Positions 52,508 to 61,215 are shown, numbered from the stretch's first letter. The stretch: DNA of 64,000 nucleotides from Hyphomicrobium_A sp963724945 (GCA_963724945.1 CAVRWL010000001.1:1-64000); one strand, 5' to 3'. Program-made: numbers and translations. The notes: generated by a model from the sequence alone, not told the origin.

Positions 52508-54480
52508 TCGGCCGGTGCGGCAGCGAAGCGGCGCGAGCGCCCCGGAGCCCCCACGCGCAGGCGCCGGTCTGAGAGCGACACCCCCCCGCCGATGAACATC
52601 ATAAGCGCGCCAAGCCAGATGAAGCGCACGAGCGGGTTGAAATAGAGACGCACCGCGTAGCCTCCGTCCTTCTGCGCGTCGCCCAGCACCACGTAGAGAT
52701 CGCCGCGCCAGGAGACGTGGATGCCGGCCTCCGTAGTCGGCTGCGGGGGCGCGTCATAGAGGCGCTTGGACGGCTCGAGCTTCGTCACCGGCTCACCCCC
52801 GCGCGTCACGTCGAAGAGCCCGACCTCCTCGCGGTAGTTGGGGCCCCTTGCCGGCGCCACGCCGCGGAAAGCCAGCGTATAGCCGGCGAGCGAAACCTCC
52901 GCGCCGGGCTTCATCACGAGGATGCGCTCCTCGCGGTAGGCGCTCGTCGACACGATGCCGACGACGAGCATCCCGATTCCGAAATGAGCAAGCGTCGTGC
53001 CGAAGGCGGAGCGTGGCTGGCTCTTCAAGCGGCGCCACGCCTCGGCTGCTCCCACCGAGCCAAGGCGCGTGCGGGAGATGAGCTCGGAGACCGCGCCCGC
53101 CATGACGAAGACACCGAGCGCAATCCCGAACGGTGCCAGCAGCGGTCCGCGATAGAGGAAGGCGAGGCCGAGCGCCAGCACCACAATGGCCAGCAGCGCG
53201 GCGAACAGGAGCCGCTGGGCGGCGCCCAAGAGATCGCCGCGCTTCCAGGCGAGATACGGACCGAACGGGAGCGCGATCAGAAGTGGCACCATCAACGGCA
53301 CGAAGGTCAGATTGAAGTAGGGCGGCCCGACCGAGATCTTGGTGTCGAACGCCTCGAGCAGAAGCGGATAGAGCGTGCCGACGAGCACGGTGGCGCAGGC
53401 CGTGGTCAGGAGGATGTTGTTCAAGACGAGGCCGCCCTCGCGGCTTATGGGGGCAAAGAGCCCGCCCTGGCGCAATTCGCGCGCGCGCAGGGCAAAGAGC
53501 GCAAGTCCCCCGCCCGTGAACAGCGTCATGATGGCGAGGATGAAGATGCCGCGGCGGGGATCGACGGCGAAGGCGTGCACCGAGGTGAGCACGCCCGAGC
53601 GCACGAGGAACGTGCCCAGCAGCGATAGCGAGAAGGTGAGAATCGCCAGGAGGATCGTCCACACCTTCAGCGCGTCGCGCTTCTCCATCACGAGCGCGGA
53701 GTGCAGGAGCGCGGTCCCCGCGAGCCACGGCATAAGGGACGCGTTCTCGACCGGGTCCCAGAACCAGAAGCCGCCCCAGCCGAGCTCGTAGTAGGCCCAC
53801 CACGAGCCCATGGCGATGCCGATCGTCAGGCACATCCAGGCGGCGAGCGTCCACGGCCGCACCCAGCGCGCCCAGGCGGCGTCGAGGCGCCCCTCGAGCA
53901 GCGCGGCGATGGCGAAGGAGTAGGCGATCGAGAAGCCGACGTAGCCGGTGTAGAGGAACGGCGGGTGGAAGGCGAGCGCGGGGTCCTGCAAGATCGGATT
54001 GAGGCCGTTGCCGTCGGCGGGTGGGGGATCGATGCGCAGGAACGGATTGGAGGTGAGAAGAATAAAGATGCAGAACGCCACCGCGATCGAGGCTTGCACC
54101 GACAGCACGTTGGCCTTGAGAGTGGGAGGCAGGTTGCGCCCGAATGCGGCGACCGCGGCCCCGAACAGCGACAGGATCAGCACCCACAGGACCATCGAGC
54201 CCTCGTGGTTCCCCCACACGCCGGAGATGCGGTAGAGGAGCGGCTTGGTCGAGTGCGAGTTCGCCACCACGTTGGCGACGGAGAAGTCCGACGTCACGTA
54301 GGCGTTCATGAGCGACAAGAACGCGACGAGGATCAAGCCGAACTGGCAGAGCGCGGCGGGCTCGGCCACCGCCATCAGGCGATAGTCGCGCTGGCGCGCG
54401 CCCCACGCCGGCACCACCATCTGAAAGACGGCGACGAGAAGCGCCAAAATCAGCGCGAAATGCCCCAGTTCGACGATCAC
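52504..54480 (-). CDS. ccmF: Haem lyase subunit CcmF
   Basis: 658 residues with about fifteen membrane helices. The tryptophan-rich haem-handling WWD domain reads ELGWGGFWFWDPVENASLMP. Other family stretches are LLYRISGVWGNHEGSMVLWV, NPILQDPALAFHPPFLYTGY (periplasmic His) and LGTFLVRSGVLTSVHAFAVD. A soluble periplasmic part lies near the C-terminus (REERILVMKPGAEVSLAGYT). With CcmH it attaches haem carried by CcmE to apocytochrome c. Intact, normal length, overlapping ccmH by four bases. Confidence 0.96.
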   Translation of the reverse strand: MIVELGHFALILALLVAVFQMVVPAWGARQRDYRLMAVAEPAALCQFGLILVAFLSLMNAYVTSDFSVANVVANSHSTKPLLYRISGVWGNHEGSMVLWVLILSLFGAAVAAFGRNLPPTLKANVLSVQASIAVAFCIFILLTSNPFLRIDPPPADGNGLNPILQDPALAFHPPFLYTGYVGFSIAYSFAIAALLEGRLDAAWARWVRPWTLAAWMCLTIGIAMGSWWAYYELGWGGFWFWDPVENASLMPWLAGTALLHSALVMEKRDALKVWTILLAILTFSLSLLGTFLVRSGVLTSVHAFAVDPRRGIFILAIMTLFTGGGLALFALRARELRQGGLFAPISREGGLVLNNILLTTACATVLVGTLYPLLLEAFDTKISVGPPYFNLTFVPLMVPLLIALPFGPYLAWKRGDLLGAAQRLLFAALLAIVVLALGLAFLYRGPLLAPFGIALGVFVMAGAVSELISRTRLGSVGAAEAWRRLKSQPRSAFGTTLAHFGIGMLVVGIVSTSAYREERILVMKPGAEVSLAGYTLAFRGVAPARGPNYREEVGLFDVTRGGEPVTKLEPSKRLYDAPPQPTTEAGIHVSWRGDLYVVLGDAQKDGGYAVRLYFNPLVRFIWLGALMMFIGGGVSLSDRRLRVGAPGRSRRFAAAPAE

Positions 54481-54522
54481 CCGGCGCTTCCTCTCCTTAT
54501 TACTTGCCTTCGTTGCGTGTCA

Positions 54523-55002
54523 TCATTGGCTCGACATGTTTTCGGGATGCGTCATGCTTTGCATCGCGCCCTTGCCGAGCTTCACGCCCTTGGCCAGCAG
54601 GGCCTTGGCCACCTCCGGTGGCATATAGGTCTCGTCGTGCTTGGCGAGAACGGTATCGGCGACGAAGACGCCCGACGGCGTGAGCTTGCCCTCCGCGACG
54701 ACGCCTTGGCCCTCGCGGAAGAGATCAGGCAGAACGCCCACGTACGTCACTGGCACCTGCTTCAGCGTGTCGGTCACGACGAAGTCGACCTTGGCGCCCT
54801 CGCCCCGCTTCACAGAGCCCTTCTCGACGAGACCGCCCAAGCGGAACCTCTCGCCGGGGGCAATATGCTTCTCGGTGATGTCGCTCGGGGTATGGAAGAA
54901 GACGATCGAATCGCGCAACGCGAACAGCACGAGCCCGACAGCCACCATCAGGACCGACAAGCAGACGCCGATCAGCACGCCTCGCCTTTGCTTTCTCGTC
55001 AT
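54523..55002 (-). CDS. ccmE: Haem chaperone CcmE
   Basis: 159 residues from ATG 55002 (MTRKQRRGVLIGVCLSVLMV). One N-terminal membrane anchor, then an OB-fold: IAPGERFRLGGLVEKGSVKR, VDFVVTDTLKQVPVTYVGVL, PDLFREGQGVVAEGKL. The haem-attachment site is VLAKHDETYMPPEVAKAL, with the His that binds haem covalently and the downstream Tyr. An in-frame upstream extension to 55089 lies within ccmI and is not needed. Standard position between ccmI and ccmF. Confidence 0.96.
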   Translation of the reverse strand: MTRKQRRGVLIGVCLSVLMVAVGLVLFALRDSIVFFHTPSDITEKHIAPGERFRLGGLVEKGSVKRGEGAKVDFVVTDTLKQVPVTYVGVLPDLFREGQGVVAEGKLTPSGVFVADTVLAKHDETYMPPEVAKALLAKGVKLGKGAMQSMTHPENMSSQ

Positions 55003-55021
55003 CGTCGCTGCGCTGCCTTCC

Positions 55022-56182
55022 TCATGAGCGTAGCCCCAGGTCTTGCGCCAACGCCTGCAGCTGCGCCAGCGCTTTTTCGTCGCCGGCAAAGTTCTGGCGC
55101 GCGCTCGCGAGCGCGGTCGAAGCCTCCTCGGAACGCCCCAGCACGACGTAGGCGCGCACGAGCTGCATCCACCCCTCGAGGTCCTTGCCGTTCGCTTTTA
55201 AGCGCGTGGCGAGGCCGTCAACCATCTTCTCGATGAATGCCTGGCGCTGCTCCGGCGTCATCGAGTGGACCCTCGCCATGGTGCCAGCGGACGGCGGCGC
55301 GACCTTGCTGCCTTCCGGTGCGGCGGTCGGCGGCGGCGGCTCCCCGAGCTTTTGCGCCACGCTCTTTGCGCGCTCCTGCAGCAGGCTCCTCCACGGCTCC
55401 TGCGTGTCCGGCGCGGCGAGCAGCGTGCGGTATTCGGCAGCGGCTCCGGCAAGATCGCCGTCCTGCTCCTTGGCGATGGCGAGCCAAACCTGCGGCTCGA
55501 CCGCCTTCGGGTCGAGCGCACGCAGCTTCTCGTAGGCGCGGCGCGCCGGCTCGTCGACGATGCCGTTCTGCACCATGATGGTCGCGCGCGCAAAGCCCGC
55601 GAGCCGCTGCGGCGACTCACCCAGCAAGCGTATGGCGCGCTGGAACGCATCGGCGGCCTCGCGGAACTCGCCCATGCGCATGTAGACGGGCGCGAGCACG
55701 TCCCAACCGCGGCCGTCATCGGGATTGGCGCGCAGGTGCGCTTCGACCTTGGCGACGAGATCGCTGGCCGTCGCTTGATTCACGGGCTCATTGAGGCGCG
55801 CGGCGTAGGGTCGGCCGGGAAGCCCCGGGGTGCCGACCGCGAGATAGATCGCGAGCGCGGCGACGGGGAGCGCGGCGGCAGCCCACAATACAGCGCGGCG
55901 CGCGCCGGTGGCTTGCGGCGGCGCCGCGAGCCGCGCCTTCTCCTCCGCGCTTCTGATGAGGCGGCGCGCCACCTCGACGCGGGCGGCCTCGGCGTCCGTG
56001 CCGGCGATCAGGCCTTCCGCGCGCTCGGCCTCGAGCTCGGCGAGCTGGTCGCGGTAGACGTCAAGCTCCTGATTTGCAGGCGCGGCGGCGGTCCGGGGCG
56101 CCAATAGTGGACGGGTGACCGCCCACGTGACGGCGGCCGCCAGAACCGCAAAACAAATAAAGAGCACCATTGCGCCATCCAA
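55022..56182 (-). CDS. ccmI: Cytochrome c maturation protein CcmI
   Basis: 386 residues. Two membrane helices in the N-terminal third (MVLFICFAVLAAAVTWAVTR and AVLWAAAALPVAALAIYLAV) enclose a cytoplasmic coil with YRDQLAELEAERAEGLIAGT, the CcmI signature. The periplasmic remainder holds TPR-like repeats (GRGWDVLAPVYMRMGEFREA, FQRAIRLLGESPQRLAGFAR, GWMQLVRAYVVLGRSEEAST). It holds apocytochrome for the CcmFH complex. ATG 56182, or ATG 56170 four codons later. First gene of the ccm operon; the gap to the lipoprotein gene holds the 26-bp repeats. Confidence 0.94.
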   Translation of the reverse strand: MDGAMVLFICFAVLAAAVTWAVTRPLLAPRTAAAPANQELDVYRDQLAELEAERAEGLIAGTDAEAARVEVARRLIRSAEEKARLAAPPQATGARRAVLWAAAALPVAALAIYLAVGTPGLPGRPYAARLNEPVNQATASDLVAKVEAHLRANPDDGRGWDVLAPVYMRMGEFREAADAFQRAIRLLGESPQRLAGFARATIMVQNGIVDEPARRAYEKLRALDPKAVEPQVWLAIAKEQDGDLAGAAAEYRTLLAAPDTQEPWRSLLQERAKSVAQKLGEPPPPTAAPEGSKVAPPSAGTMARVHSMTPEQRQAFIEKMVDGLATRLKANGKDLEGWMQLVRAYVVLGRSEEASTALASARQNFAGDEKALAQLQALAQDLGLRS

Positions 56183-56328
56183 ACCCCGCCGCGGTTGGAA
56201 TAGGGCGCATGGAGCCGACTGACAAGCCTTGCCGCCCTGGCGAGGTCTTCTGCCGCGGCTTTTTGCGATGCGAAGATTAAGATTGAAGGCCCGTCAGCGC
56301 GAGACGCGGCGGCCTTGAGTCCCGCCGG

Positions 56329-56411
56329 CGTCAGGCGACGTTATGCCCCGTCGCCGTCAGGCGACATTGCGCCCCGTCAGCGTCAGGCGACATTGTGCCA
56401 ACTGCCGTCAG
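56329..56411. repeat. 26-bp tandem repeats over the 3' end of the lipoprotein gene
   Basis: Three units start at 56329, 56355 and 56381 with exact 26-base spacing, each beginning CGTCAGGCGAC and continuing with a TGCCCCGTC-like tail; a partial fourth starts near 56406. The third unit covers the last codons (Asn-Val-Ala-stop) of the glycine-zipper lipoprotein gene, so the array looks like duplication of the gene's end into downstream DNA. Units differ by a few bases. Confidence 0.75.
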
Positions 56412-56853
56412 GGTTGCGGCAGGCGGTGCCGTGCATGGTGCGCGGACGCCCGTCGATATAGACGGTGTGGGTATAGTCGCGGCAATCGGCGGTCCCGCGC
56501 TTATAAGGGCGCCCCGGCGTCACGTCGCCGTAGCGGCCGTTGTCGGGATTGCGCCAGCGGCGCGGACGACCCGATTCGCCTTCCTCGAGCGCGGCGTACT
56601 CCGCCTGCTGCGCGAGCCTGCGGTCCTGCTCATCCATCGAGCGGCCGATCTCGCTGCCGACAATGCCGCCGATCATGGCGCCGGCCACCGTCGCCAGCAC
56701 GTTGCCGGAGCCCTTGCCGACCTGGTTGCCAAGGATGCCGCCGGCGATACCGCCGACGACCAGGCCCGTGTCGGCCTTGGTCGGTCCCTCGGGGCCACAC
56801 GCGGTGAGCAGGATTGGAATCAGCGCGAGGGCCGGAATGCGCGCGTGGCGCAT
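56383..56853 (-). CDS. Glycine-zipper outer-membrane lipoprotein
   Basis: 156 residues. Lipoprotein signal PALALIPILLTACGPEG with lipobox LTAC (Cys 19). A glycine-zipper membrane segment follows (DTGLVVGGIAGGILGNQVGK, VLATVAGAMIGGIVGSEIG), then RSMDEQDRRLAQQAEYAALE, the 17-kDa surface antigen pattern. The C-terminal domain (GRPYKRGTADCRDYTHTVYI, then MHGTACRNPDGSW) matches the common alphaproteobacterial Rickettsia 17-kDa-like lipoproteins. It probably contributes to envelope integrity. The end lies within tandem repeats. Confidence 0.9.
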   Translation of the reverse strand: MRHARIPALALIPILLTACGPEGPTKADTGLVVGGIAGGILGNQVGKGSGNVLATVAGAMIGGIVGSEIGRSMDEQDRRLAQQAEYAALEEGESGRPRRWRNPDNGRYGDVTPGRPYKRGTADCRDYTHTVYIDGRPRTMHGTACRNPDGSWHNVA

Positions 56854-56889
56854 GAGGTGTCTCCCCGCTAGTGTTCTGTAGTGTTCTTA

Positions 56890-56915
56890 AGAGGCCGCGC
56901 TGCAGGCGGGCCTCT
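56890..56915. terminator. Weak inverted repeat between kinase and lipoprotein genes
   Basis: Arms AGAGGCC (56890-56896) and GGCCTCT (56909-56915) pair perfectly around a 12-base GC-rich loop. Neither strand has a T run after the stem, so it may be a factor-dependent terminator or mRNA-stabilising hairpin. It lies 102 bases after the kinase stop. Confidence 0.3.
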
Positions 56916-57016
56916 AAGCCACAGTGTAGCTCAGTAGCCCGCCAATGTGCACTCCCAATGGCCGAATGCCGGCCTCAATGCGGCGAACCGACCAGGGGTC
57001 GCAAGCGCTTCGACTG

Positions 57017-58399
57017 TCACACGGCGGGGAGGTCGAGGATAGCCGTGAGGCCCCCCTTTGGACTTTGCGCCAGCTCGCAGGACCCGCGATAGGAGTGCGC
57101 CAGCTCCATGACGATGGAGAGCCCGAGGCCAGAGCCGGGCTTGGTCTCATCGAGGCGCAACCCGCGCTTACCGATGCGCGTACGCTGCTCGGCGTTGAGC
57201 CCCGGCCCGTCGTCGGACACCCGGATCGCAAGGCGCCGGCTTAACGTGCGCCCGGTCGCCGGCGAAACCTCGACGTCGAGCGCGACGGAGCGGCGCGCCC
57301 ATTTGCAGGCGTTGTCGAGGAGGTTGCCGAGCATCTCCTCCAAATCCTGCCGCTCGCCCTGGAAGCGCGCGTCCGCCGGGCAGGTGACCCTGATCTTCAC
57401 GCCTCTCTCCTGGTGGATGCGCTCGAGCGTGCGTACGAACGGCTCGACCACGGGTGCCACCGGCGTCACGCGGCCGATCACGTTGACGCGCGCGGCCATG
57501 CGCGCGCGGTCGAGGTAGTGCTTGACGGACTCGCTCATGATCTGCGCCTGCTCGGCGACCTTCGATCCGAGCCCGGTCTTGTCGCCGCGCGCCTCGTTGG
57601 TGATAACGGCGAGCGGCGTCTTCAAGGCATGCGCGAGGTTGCCGACCTGCGTGCGCGCCCGGTCGACGATGTCCTGGTTGGAGCGGATGAGCGCGTTGAG
57701 CTCCGATTGCAGCGGCTCGATCTCGGCGGGAAGCTCGCCCTCGAGCCGGCTCGCAGCACCGGAGCGGATCGCCGCAAGGCCGCCTTCGATCCGGCGCAGC
57801 GGCAACAGACCGAACCGCACTTGGAACAGCGTCACCGCGACGAGCCCGATGCCGGCGAGCGCCAAGGCCGTCGTCAGCCGGTAGCGGAAATTGGCGACGA
57901 GGTGGTCGAGCCAATCCTGCGGGCCGGCGACGATGATGGAGTAGCGCGGCTTGTCCGGCTCGTGACCCAGCGTGTCGATCACCTCGACGAGACGCAAGGG
58001 CTCGCCGGCGGGGCCCTTCGCGTTCATCCAGCGGGCGCCGGAGGCGTCCGGCGCGATGCGCTTGGCGGCAGGCGAGGGAAGCGTCGCGGTCGCGAGCGAG
58101 GAGGAGACGAGCCGGCGGCCTGAGGGATCATCGAGCGGCGAGATCTGCCAGTACCAGCCCGAATGCGTGACCTCGAACAGCGGCTCGTAGAGGTTGGCGG
58201 GCGGCGTCGGCGGCGCGTCGCCATTGCCCATGCTGTCGACGGTGATGGCGTTGACGAGCTTCTGCAGTTGCCCGTCGAAGCTCGCCTGCACGTCGTCACG
58301 GTAGAGACGATAGATGATGATGCCGGCGAGCGGCAGCACCAGGAGCGTCCAGGCGGCGGCCGTGGTGAAGAGGCGAAACGCGAGCGAGTTGAAGCGCAT
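57017..58399 (-). CDS. PhoQ-like sensor histidine kinase
   Basis: 460 residues. N-terminal helix LFTTAAAWTLLVLPLAGIII, periplasmic sensor (YEPLFEVTHSGWYWQISPLD), second helix near residue 175 (TTALALAGIGLVAVTLFQVR). H box VGNLAHALKTPLAVITNEAR near residue 256; the AHALKTPL form is typical of PhoQ-like kinases. ATPase domain: N box EEMLGNLLDNACKWARR, G1 IRVSDDGPGLNAEQRTRI, G2 DETKPGSGLGLSIVMELA. Its ATG at 58399 directly abuts a 330-base repeat block that separates it from the response regulator; without the block the genes would join as TAGATG. Probable partner of the regulator at 58730. Confidence 0.92.
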   Translation of the reverse strand: MRFNSLAFRLFTTAAAWTLLVLPLAGIIIYRLYRDDVQASFDGQLQKLVNAITVDSMGNGDAPPTPPANLYEPLFEVTHSGWYWQISPLDDPSGRRLVSSSLATATLPSPAAKRIAPDASGARWMNAKGPAGEPLRLVEVIDTLGHEPDKPRYSIIVAGPQDWLDHLVANFRYRLTTALALAGIGLVAVTLFQVRFGLLPLRRIEGGLAAIRSGAASRLEGELPAEIEPLQSELNALIRSNQDIVDRARTQVGNLAHALKTPLAVITNEARGDKTGLGSKVAEQAQIMSESVKHYLDRARMAARVNVIGRVTPVAPVVEPFVRTLERIHQERGVKIRVTCPADARFQGERQDLEEMLGNLLDNACKWARRSVALDVEVSPATGRTLSRRLAIRVSDDGPGLNAEQRTRIGKRGLRLDETKPGSGLGLSIVMELAHSYRGSCELAQSPKGGLTAILDLPAV

Positions 58400-58562
58400 C
58401 TAGTGTCCCGATTCCGAAGTTCGCCAGAGTTCGCGGCTCAAGTGGCGAGCGAACTTCGGAATCATAAGGGACACTAGAAAGCAAATCTTGCCAGTGCGAT
58501 TCAGATCGAGAAATTCGCTCGATGCCTCGACGCTAGCTCTGGCGAATTTCGCGATCATCGCA
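58400..58562. repeat. CTAG-bounded palindromic mosaic repeat, copy 1 (163 bp)
   Basis: One of two direct copies. Each copy holds palindrome A, with outer arms CTAGTGTCCC and GGGACACTAG and inner arms ATTCCGAAGTTCGC and GCGAACTTCGGAAT. A short spacer (AAAGCAAATCTTG) and palindrome B follow, with inner arms near GAAATTCGC and GCGAATTTC and ends near AGTGCGAT and ATCGCACT. No coding content. It looks like a MITE-like or REP/RIME-type intergenic element. Copy 1 begins at the base next to the kinase start codon. Confidence 0.85.
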
Positions 58563-58729
58563 CTAGTGTCCCGATTCCGAAGTTCGCCAGAGTTCGCGGC
58601 TGCAGTGGTAAGCGAACTCCGGAATCATAAGGGACACTAGAAAGCAAATCTTGCTAGTGCGATTCAGATCGAGAAATTCGCTCGATGCCTCGACGCTAGC
58701 GCTGGCGAATTTCGCGATCATCGCACTAG
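58563..58729. repeat. CTAG-bounded palindromic mosaic repeat, copy 2 (163 bp plus terminal CTAG)
   Basis: Direct copy of the unit at 58400 with the same length and only a few substitutions (for example GGCTGCAGTGGTAAG for GGCTCAAGTGGCGAG). It ends in CTAG at 58726-58729, immediately before the CTAG that contains the regulator's stop codon. The whole block is therefore CTAG-159-CTAG-159-CTAG. In mRNA it would form strong hairpins between the two genes of the two-component pair. Confidence 0.85.
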
Positions 58730-59402
58730 CTAGCCCGGGCCGGGCTCTTCGCTCAAGCGGTAGCCCAGCCCGCGCACGGTCTGGATGATGTCGACGGGGA
58801 TCTTCTTGCGCAGCCGGCCGATGAACACCTCGATCGTGTTCGAAATCGCGATCGAAGTCCTGCTCGTAGAGATGCTCGACCAGCTCGGTGCGCGACACGA
58901 CGCGGCCGTTGTGGTGCATCAGGTAGGCGAGCAGGCGGTACTCATGCGAGGTGAGCTTGACCTGCTGGCCATTGCAGGTGACGCGCGCGCTCTTGGTGTC
59001 GAGCCGCAACGGTCCGCACTCGATCTCGGCCTTCGCGTGGCCGGAGGCGCGCCGCACCTGCGCGCGTACGCGGGCCAGAAGCTCCTCCATGTGGAAGGGC
59101 TTGGCGAGGTAGTCGTCGGCGCCCGCGTCCATGCCGGCGACCTTATCGCTCCAGCGATCGCGCGCGGTGAGGATGATGACCGGCATCTTGCGGTCGGCGC
59201 GGCGCCACTGCTCGAGGATGGAGATGCCGTCCATCTTCGGCAGGCCGATATCGAGGATGACGACGTCGTAGGGCTCGGTGTCGCCGAGGAAGTAGCCCTC
59301 CTCGCCGTCGGACGCGGTATCGACCGCATAGCCCGAATCGGACAACGCCGCCACGAGCTGGCGGTTCAGATCCTTGTCATCCTCAACGACCAGAACGCGC
59401 AC
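58730..59402 (-). CDS. PhoP-like OmpR-family response regulator, one frameshift
   Basis: Starts MRVLVVEDDKDLNRQLVAAL at 59402. Receiver: YDVVILDIGLPKMDGISILE (Asp near 51), PVIILTARDRWSDKVAGMDA, DDYLAKPFHMEELLARVRAQ. DNA-binding domain: VKLTSHEYRLLAYLMHHNGR and VVSRTELVEHLYEQDFDRD. One extra base in the AAA run at 58843-58845 then shifts the frame; correcting it gives SNTIEVFIGRLRKKI and VRGLGYRLSEEPGPG with TAG at 58730-58732, about 224 residues. Partner of the PhoQ-like kinase across the repeat block. Confidence 0.9.
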
Positions 59403-59523
59403 GTTCCCCTCGCAATATCACGCCTTCGCTTCGCTGGCGCGACTATAGCGAGGCCGGCAGGCTCGTCCTAGCCTCTCCAGCCGGCGCTCCTTAACAACGC
59501 ACGATTCGCTTGAAAGCCGTCGC

Positions 59524-59886
59524 TCACGCGGTGACCAGGACCTCGAAGCCGCCATGGATCATGCGCTTGGGGTCGAACGGCCACTCCTTGGGGTCCTTCA
59601 TCATTTTTGCCAGACGCGGATCCGCTATCACTTGGGCGTTGATGCGATCTCGGTCGGCCCGCGACTTGAAGACTATCCAAGCAAAGACCACCGTCTCGCC
59701 CGGCTTCAGCTTGACGCTGCGCGGGAAGGACGTGAGCTTCCCCACCTTGACGTCGTCGGCCACACATTCGCAAACCTCGAGCGCACCGTACTCGCGCCAA
59801 ATCTTGCCGGATTTCTGCGCCAGGCGCCGGTAGGCGGAAAGCTTCCTCTTCGGCACAGGCACGACAAAGCCTTCCACATAGCGCAT
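59524..59886 (-). CDS. DUF1428 family protein (YbaA-like)
   Basis: 120 residues, MRYVEGFVVPVPKRKLSAYR at the N-terminus and DPKRMIHGGFEVLVTA at the end. The pattern FVVPVP, YGALEVCECVADDV, FPRSVKLKPGETVVFAWIVF, KSRADRDRINAQVIADPRL is that of DUF1428, small cytoplasmic ferredoxin-like alpha/beta proteins of unknown function. Intact. No operon partner is clear. Confidence 0.9.
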   Translation of the reverse strand: MRYVEGFVVPVPKRKLSAYRRLAQKSGKIWREYGALEVCECVADDVKVGKLTSFPRSVKLKPGETVVFAWIVFKSRADRDRINAQVIADPRLAKMMKDPKEWPFDPKRMIHGGFEVLVTA

Positions 59887-59974
59887 CGCGACCTCCTTAT
59901 GGCGCCACCGTCGGCGCCGCAGGTGGGCGCCGTGGGCACAGCACCATATTGAAGCGCCGATGCCGAAGGAAAGA

Positions 59975-60268
59975 TCAAGGTGCGAACGGGCTGCGCGCGT
60001 CGACCGTGCGGCTCTTAAAGCGTCCGTTGAGGTCGCGGATCACGAGCCGATAGACGAAGCCGCCTTTTTCCTCGCACAGCGTCGTCTTGACGATATCGCC
60101 GGAAATCTTCGCCGCGGCGAGCTTCGACAAGTCCTCCACCGTCGTCAGGCCTTCCTTGCGCACGATGGGGGCCGCAATCGACCAGTCAGCGTAGCAGCCG
60201 GCGGCGGCCGCGCGGTCGATGCGCGCCGCGCCCGCGACGAGCATCGCGGCAAATATGATTCGCAACAT
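59975..60268 (-). CDS. Small secreted PepSY-like protein
   Basis: 97 residues from ATG 60268. Signal peptide MLRIIFAAMLVAGAARIDRA with likely cleavage after AAA, then GCYADWSIAAPIVRKEGLTT, VEDLSKLAAAKISGDIVKTT, LCEEKGGFVYRLVIRDLNGR and KSRTVDARSPF. This is a short periplasmic protein family common in Hyphomicrobiales with a single PepSY-like alpha/beta motif; the two cysteines may form a disulfide. Function unknown. Confidence 0.8.
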   Translation of the reverse strand: MLRIIFAAMLVAGAARIDRAAAAGCYADWSIAAPIVRKEGLTTVEDLSKLAAAKISGDIVKTTLCEEKGGFVYRLVIRDLNGRFKSRTVDARSPFAP

Positions 60269-60345
60269 GGGGCCTCGCTCGGCAACGACTAAGAGAAGCC
60301 TAGAGGCCGCCGGCTGAACTGCACCATGAATGCGCGCAGCGCCGA

Positions 60346-61215
60346 TCAAAACTTGATCGACATCGCGCGCTGCGCCAGCGGCTGGCTCGCGCGCACGCGC
60401 CCGTAGATGGTCAGCACCGTGCCGATGAGACCGCCCACCGCCTGCGCCACCACGACGATCTGGTCCCCCAGCGCGTGCACGAGGTCGCTGGTGATGTCGA
60501 TGCCGAGCAGCGGCCCGAGCGCCGGCAGCACGGTTGAAAGCGCGGTGATGAGCGCACCCCAGATGGTCACGGAGCTGCCCCACCATTTGGATGTTGGGGT
60601 TGATGTCGTGGTTGCGGTATCGGCCATGGCGGTAGGTCCTTTCTGCTGTGTGGGAGAGGTTGAGGCGGTAACGGCGGCTTGCGTCGCGGCGATCGCTTGC
60701 GCGCGCGCGAGCGCGACATCGACGCGCCTCAGCCACCCGCGGCCGAAGCGCCAAAAGTGCGGCAGCGCGCGGTAGCGGCGGCGGCGCGCATCCGCATAAT
60801 CTTCGAGCACCTCGCTGAGCGGCCGGGCGGCGATGGCGGCGAGCGTCAGCGGCCCGATCTCGCCGTCGACGTCGGTTCCCACCGCCTCCTGCAACAGCCG
60901 GATGGCGCCGGTGACGCCGTGATTGACGGCGGCGTCGAAATGGAAAAAGGCGAGCGCAGGTTGCAGCTCATCGCAGCCGGCCGGCGTCCAGTAGCGTTGC
61001 ACGTAGATCGCGCGCACCGCAGCGTCGGGAATGTGTTGCAGCTCTTGCTTGAGCGCGTCATCGGCGGCAACGCCCTTCCACGCGGCGTAGACACGCAGCG
61101 TGATGCCGCGGTTGGTCGGGCCGCCGGGATCGTAAGGATCGTCGCTGTAGCCGCCCTCCATCTCGAGGACGTGCGCGAGCGCCCGCTCGAACAGGTCGCC
61201 TTCGGCCTTGGGCTC
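60346..61215 (-). CDS. Glycoside hydrolase 108-type muramidase with C-terminal membrane segments
   Basis: A phage-type lysozyme domain: ERALAHVLEMEGGYSDDPYD (catalytic Glu in EGGYSDD), PGGPTNRGITLRVYAAWKG, FFHFDAAVNHGVTGAIRLLQ and EIGPLTLAAIAARPLSEVLE. A linker rich in Thr/Ala follows, then a holin-like tail with hydrophobic stretches SVTIWGALITALSTVLPALG and DQIVVVAQAVGGLIGTVLTI. The frame opens upstream of ATG 61161 into a Pro-rich linker that probably joins it, across one indel near 61200, to the amidase domain next to it. It may be one lysin or two coupled genes. It belongs with the adjacent GTA-like tail gene. Confidence 0.75.
   Translation of the reverse strand, partial: EPKAEGDLFERALAHVLEMEGGYSDDPYDPGGPTNRGITLRVYAAWKGVAADDALKQELQHIPDAAVRAIYVQRYWTPAGCDELQPALAFFHFDAAVNHGVTGAIRLLQEAVGTDVDGEIGPLTLAAIAARPLSEVLEDYADARRRRYRALPHFWRFGRGWLRRVDVALARAQAIAATQAAVTASTSPTQQKGPTAMADTATTTSTPTSKWWGSSVTIWGALITALSTVLPALGPLLGIDITSDLVHALGDQIVVVAQAVGGLIGTVLTIYGRVRASQPLAQRAMSIKF

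Noticed and set aside
52793..54406. 537-codon minus-strand frame inside ccmF in another register
   Set aside because: Arg/Ala/Pro-rich translation typical of an out-of-frame GC-rich gene; ccmF is intact in the correct frame.
55002..55089. N-terminal extension of CcmE
   Set aside because: The extra residues lie within the ccmI coding end and are not like CcmE; ATG 55002 gives the standard N-terminus.
58400..58729. Possible CRISPR array
   Set aside because: Only two 163-bp direct copies, each with internal palindromes, and no short repeat-spacer pattern or cas genes.
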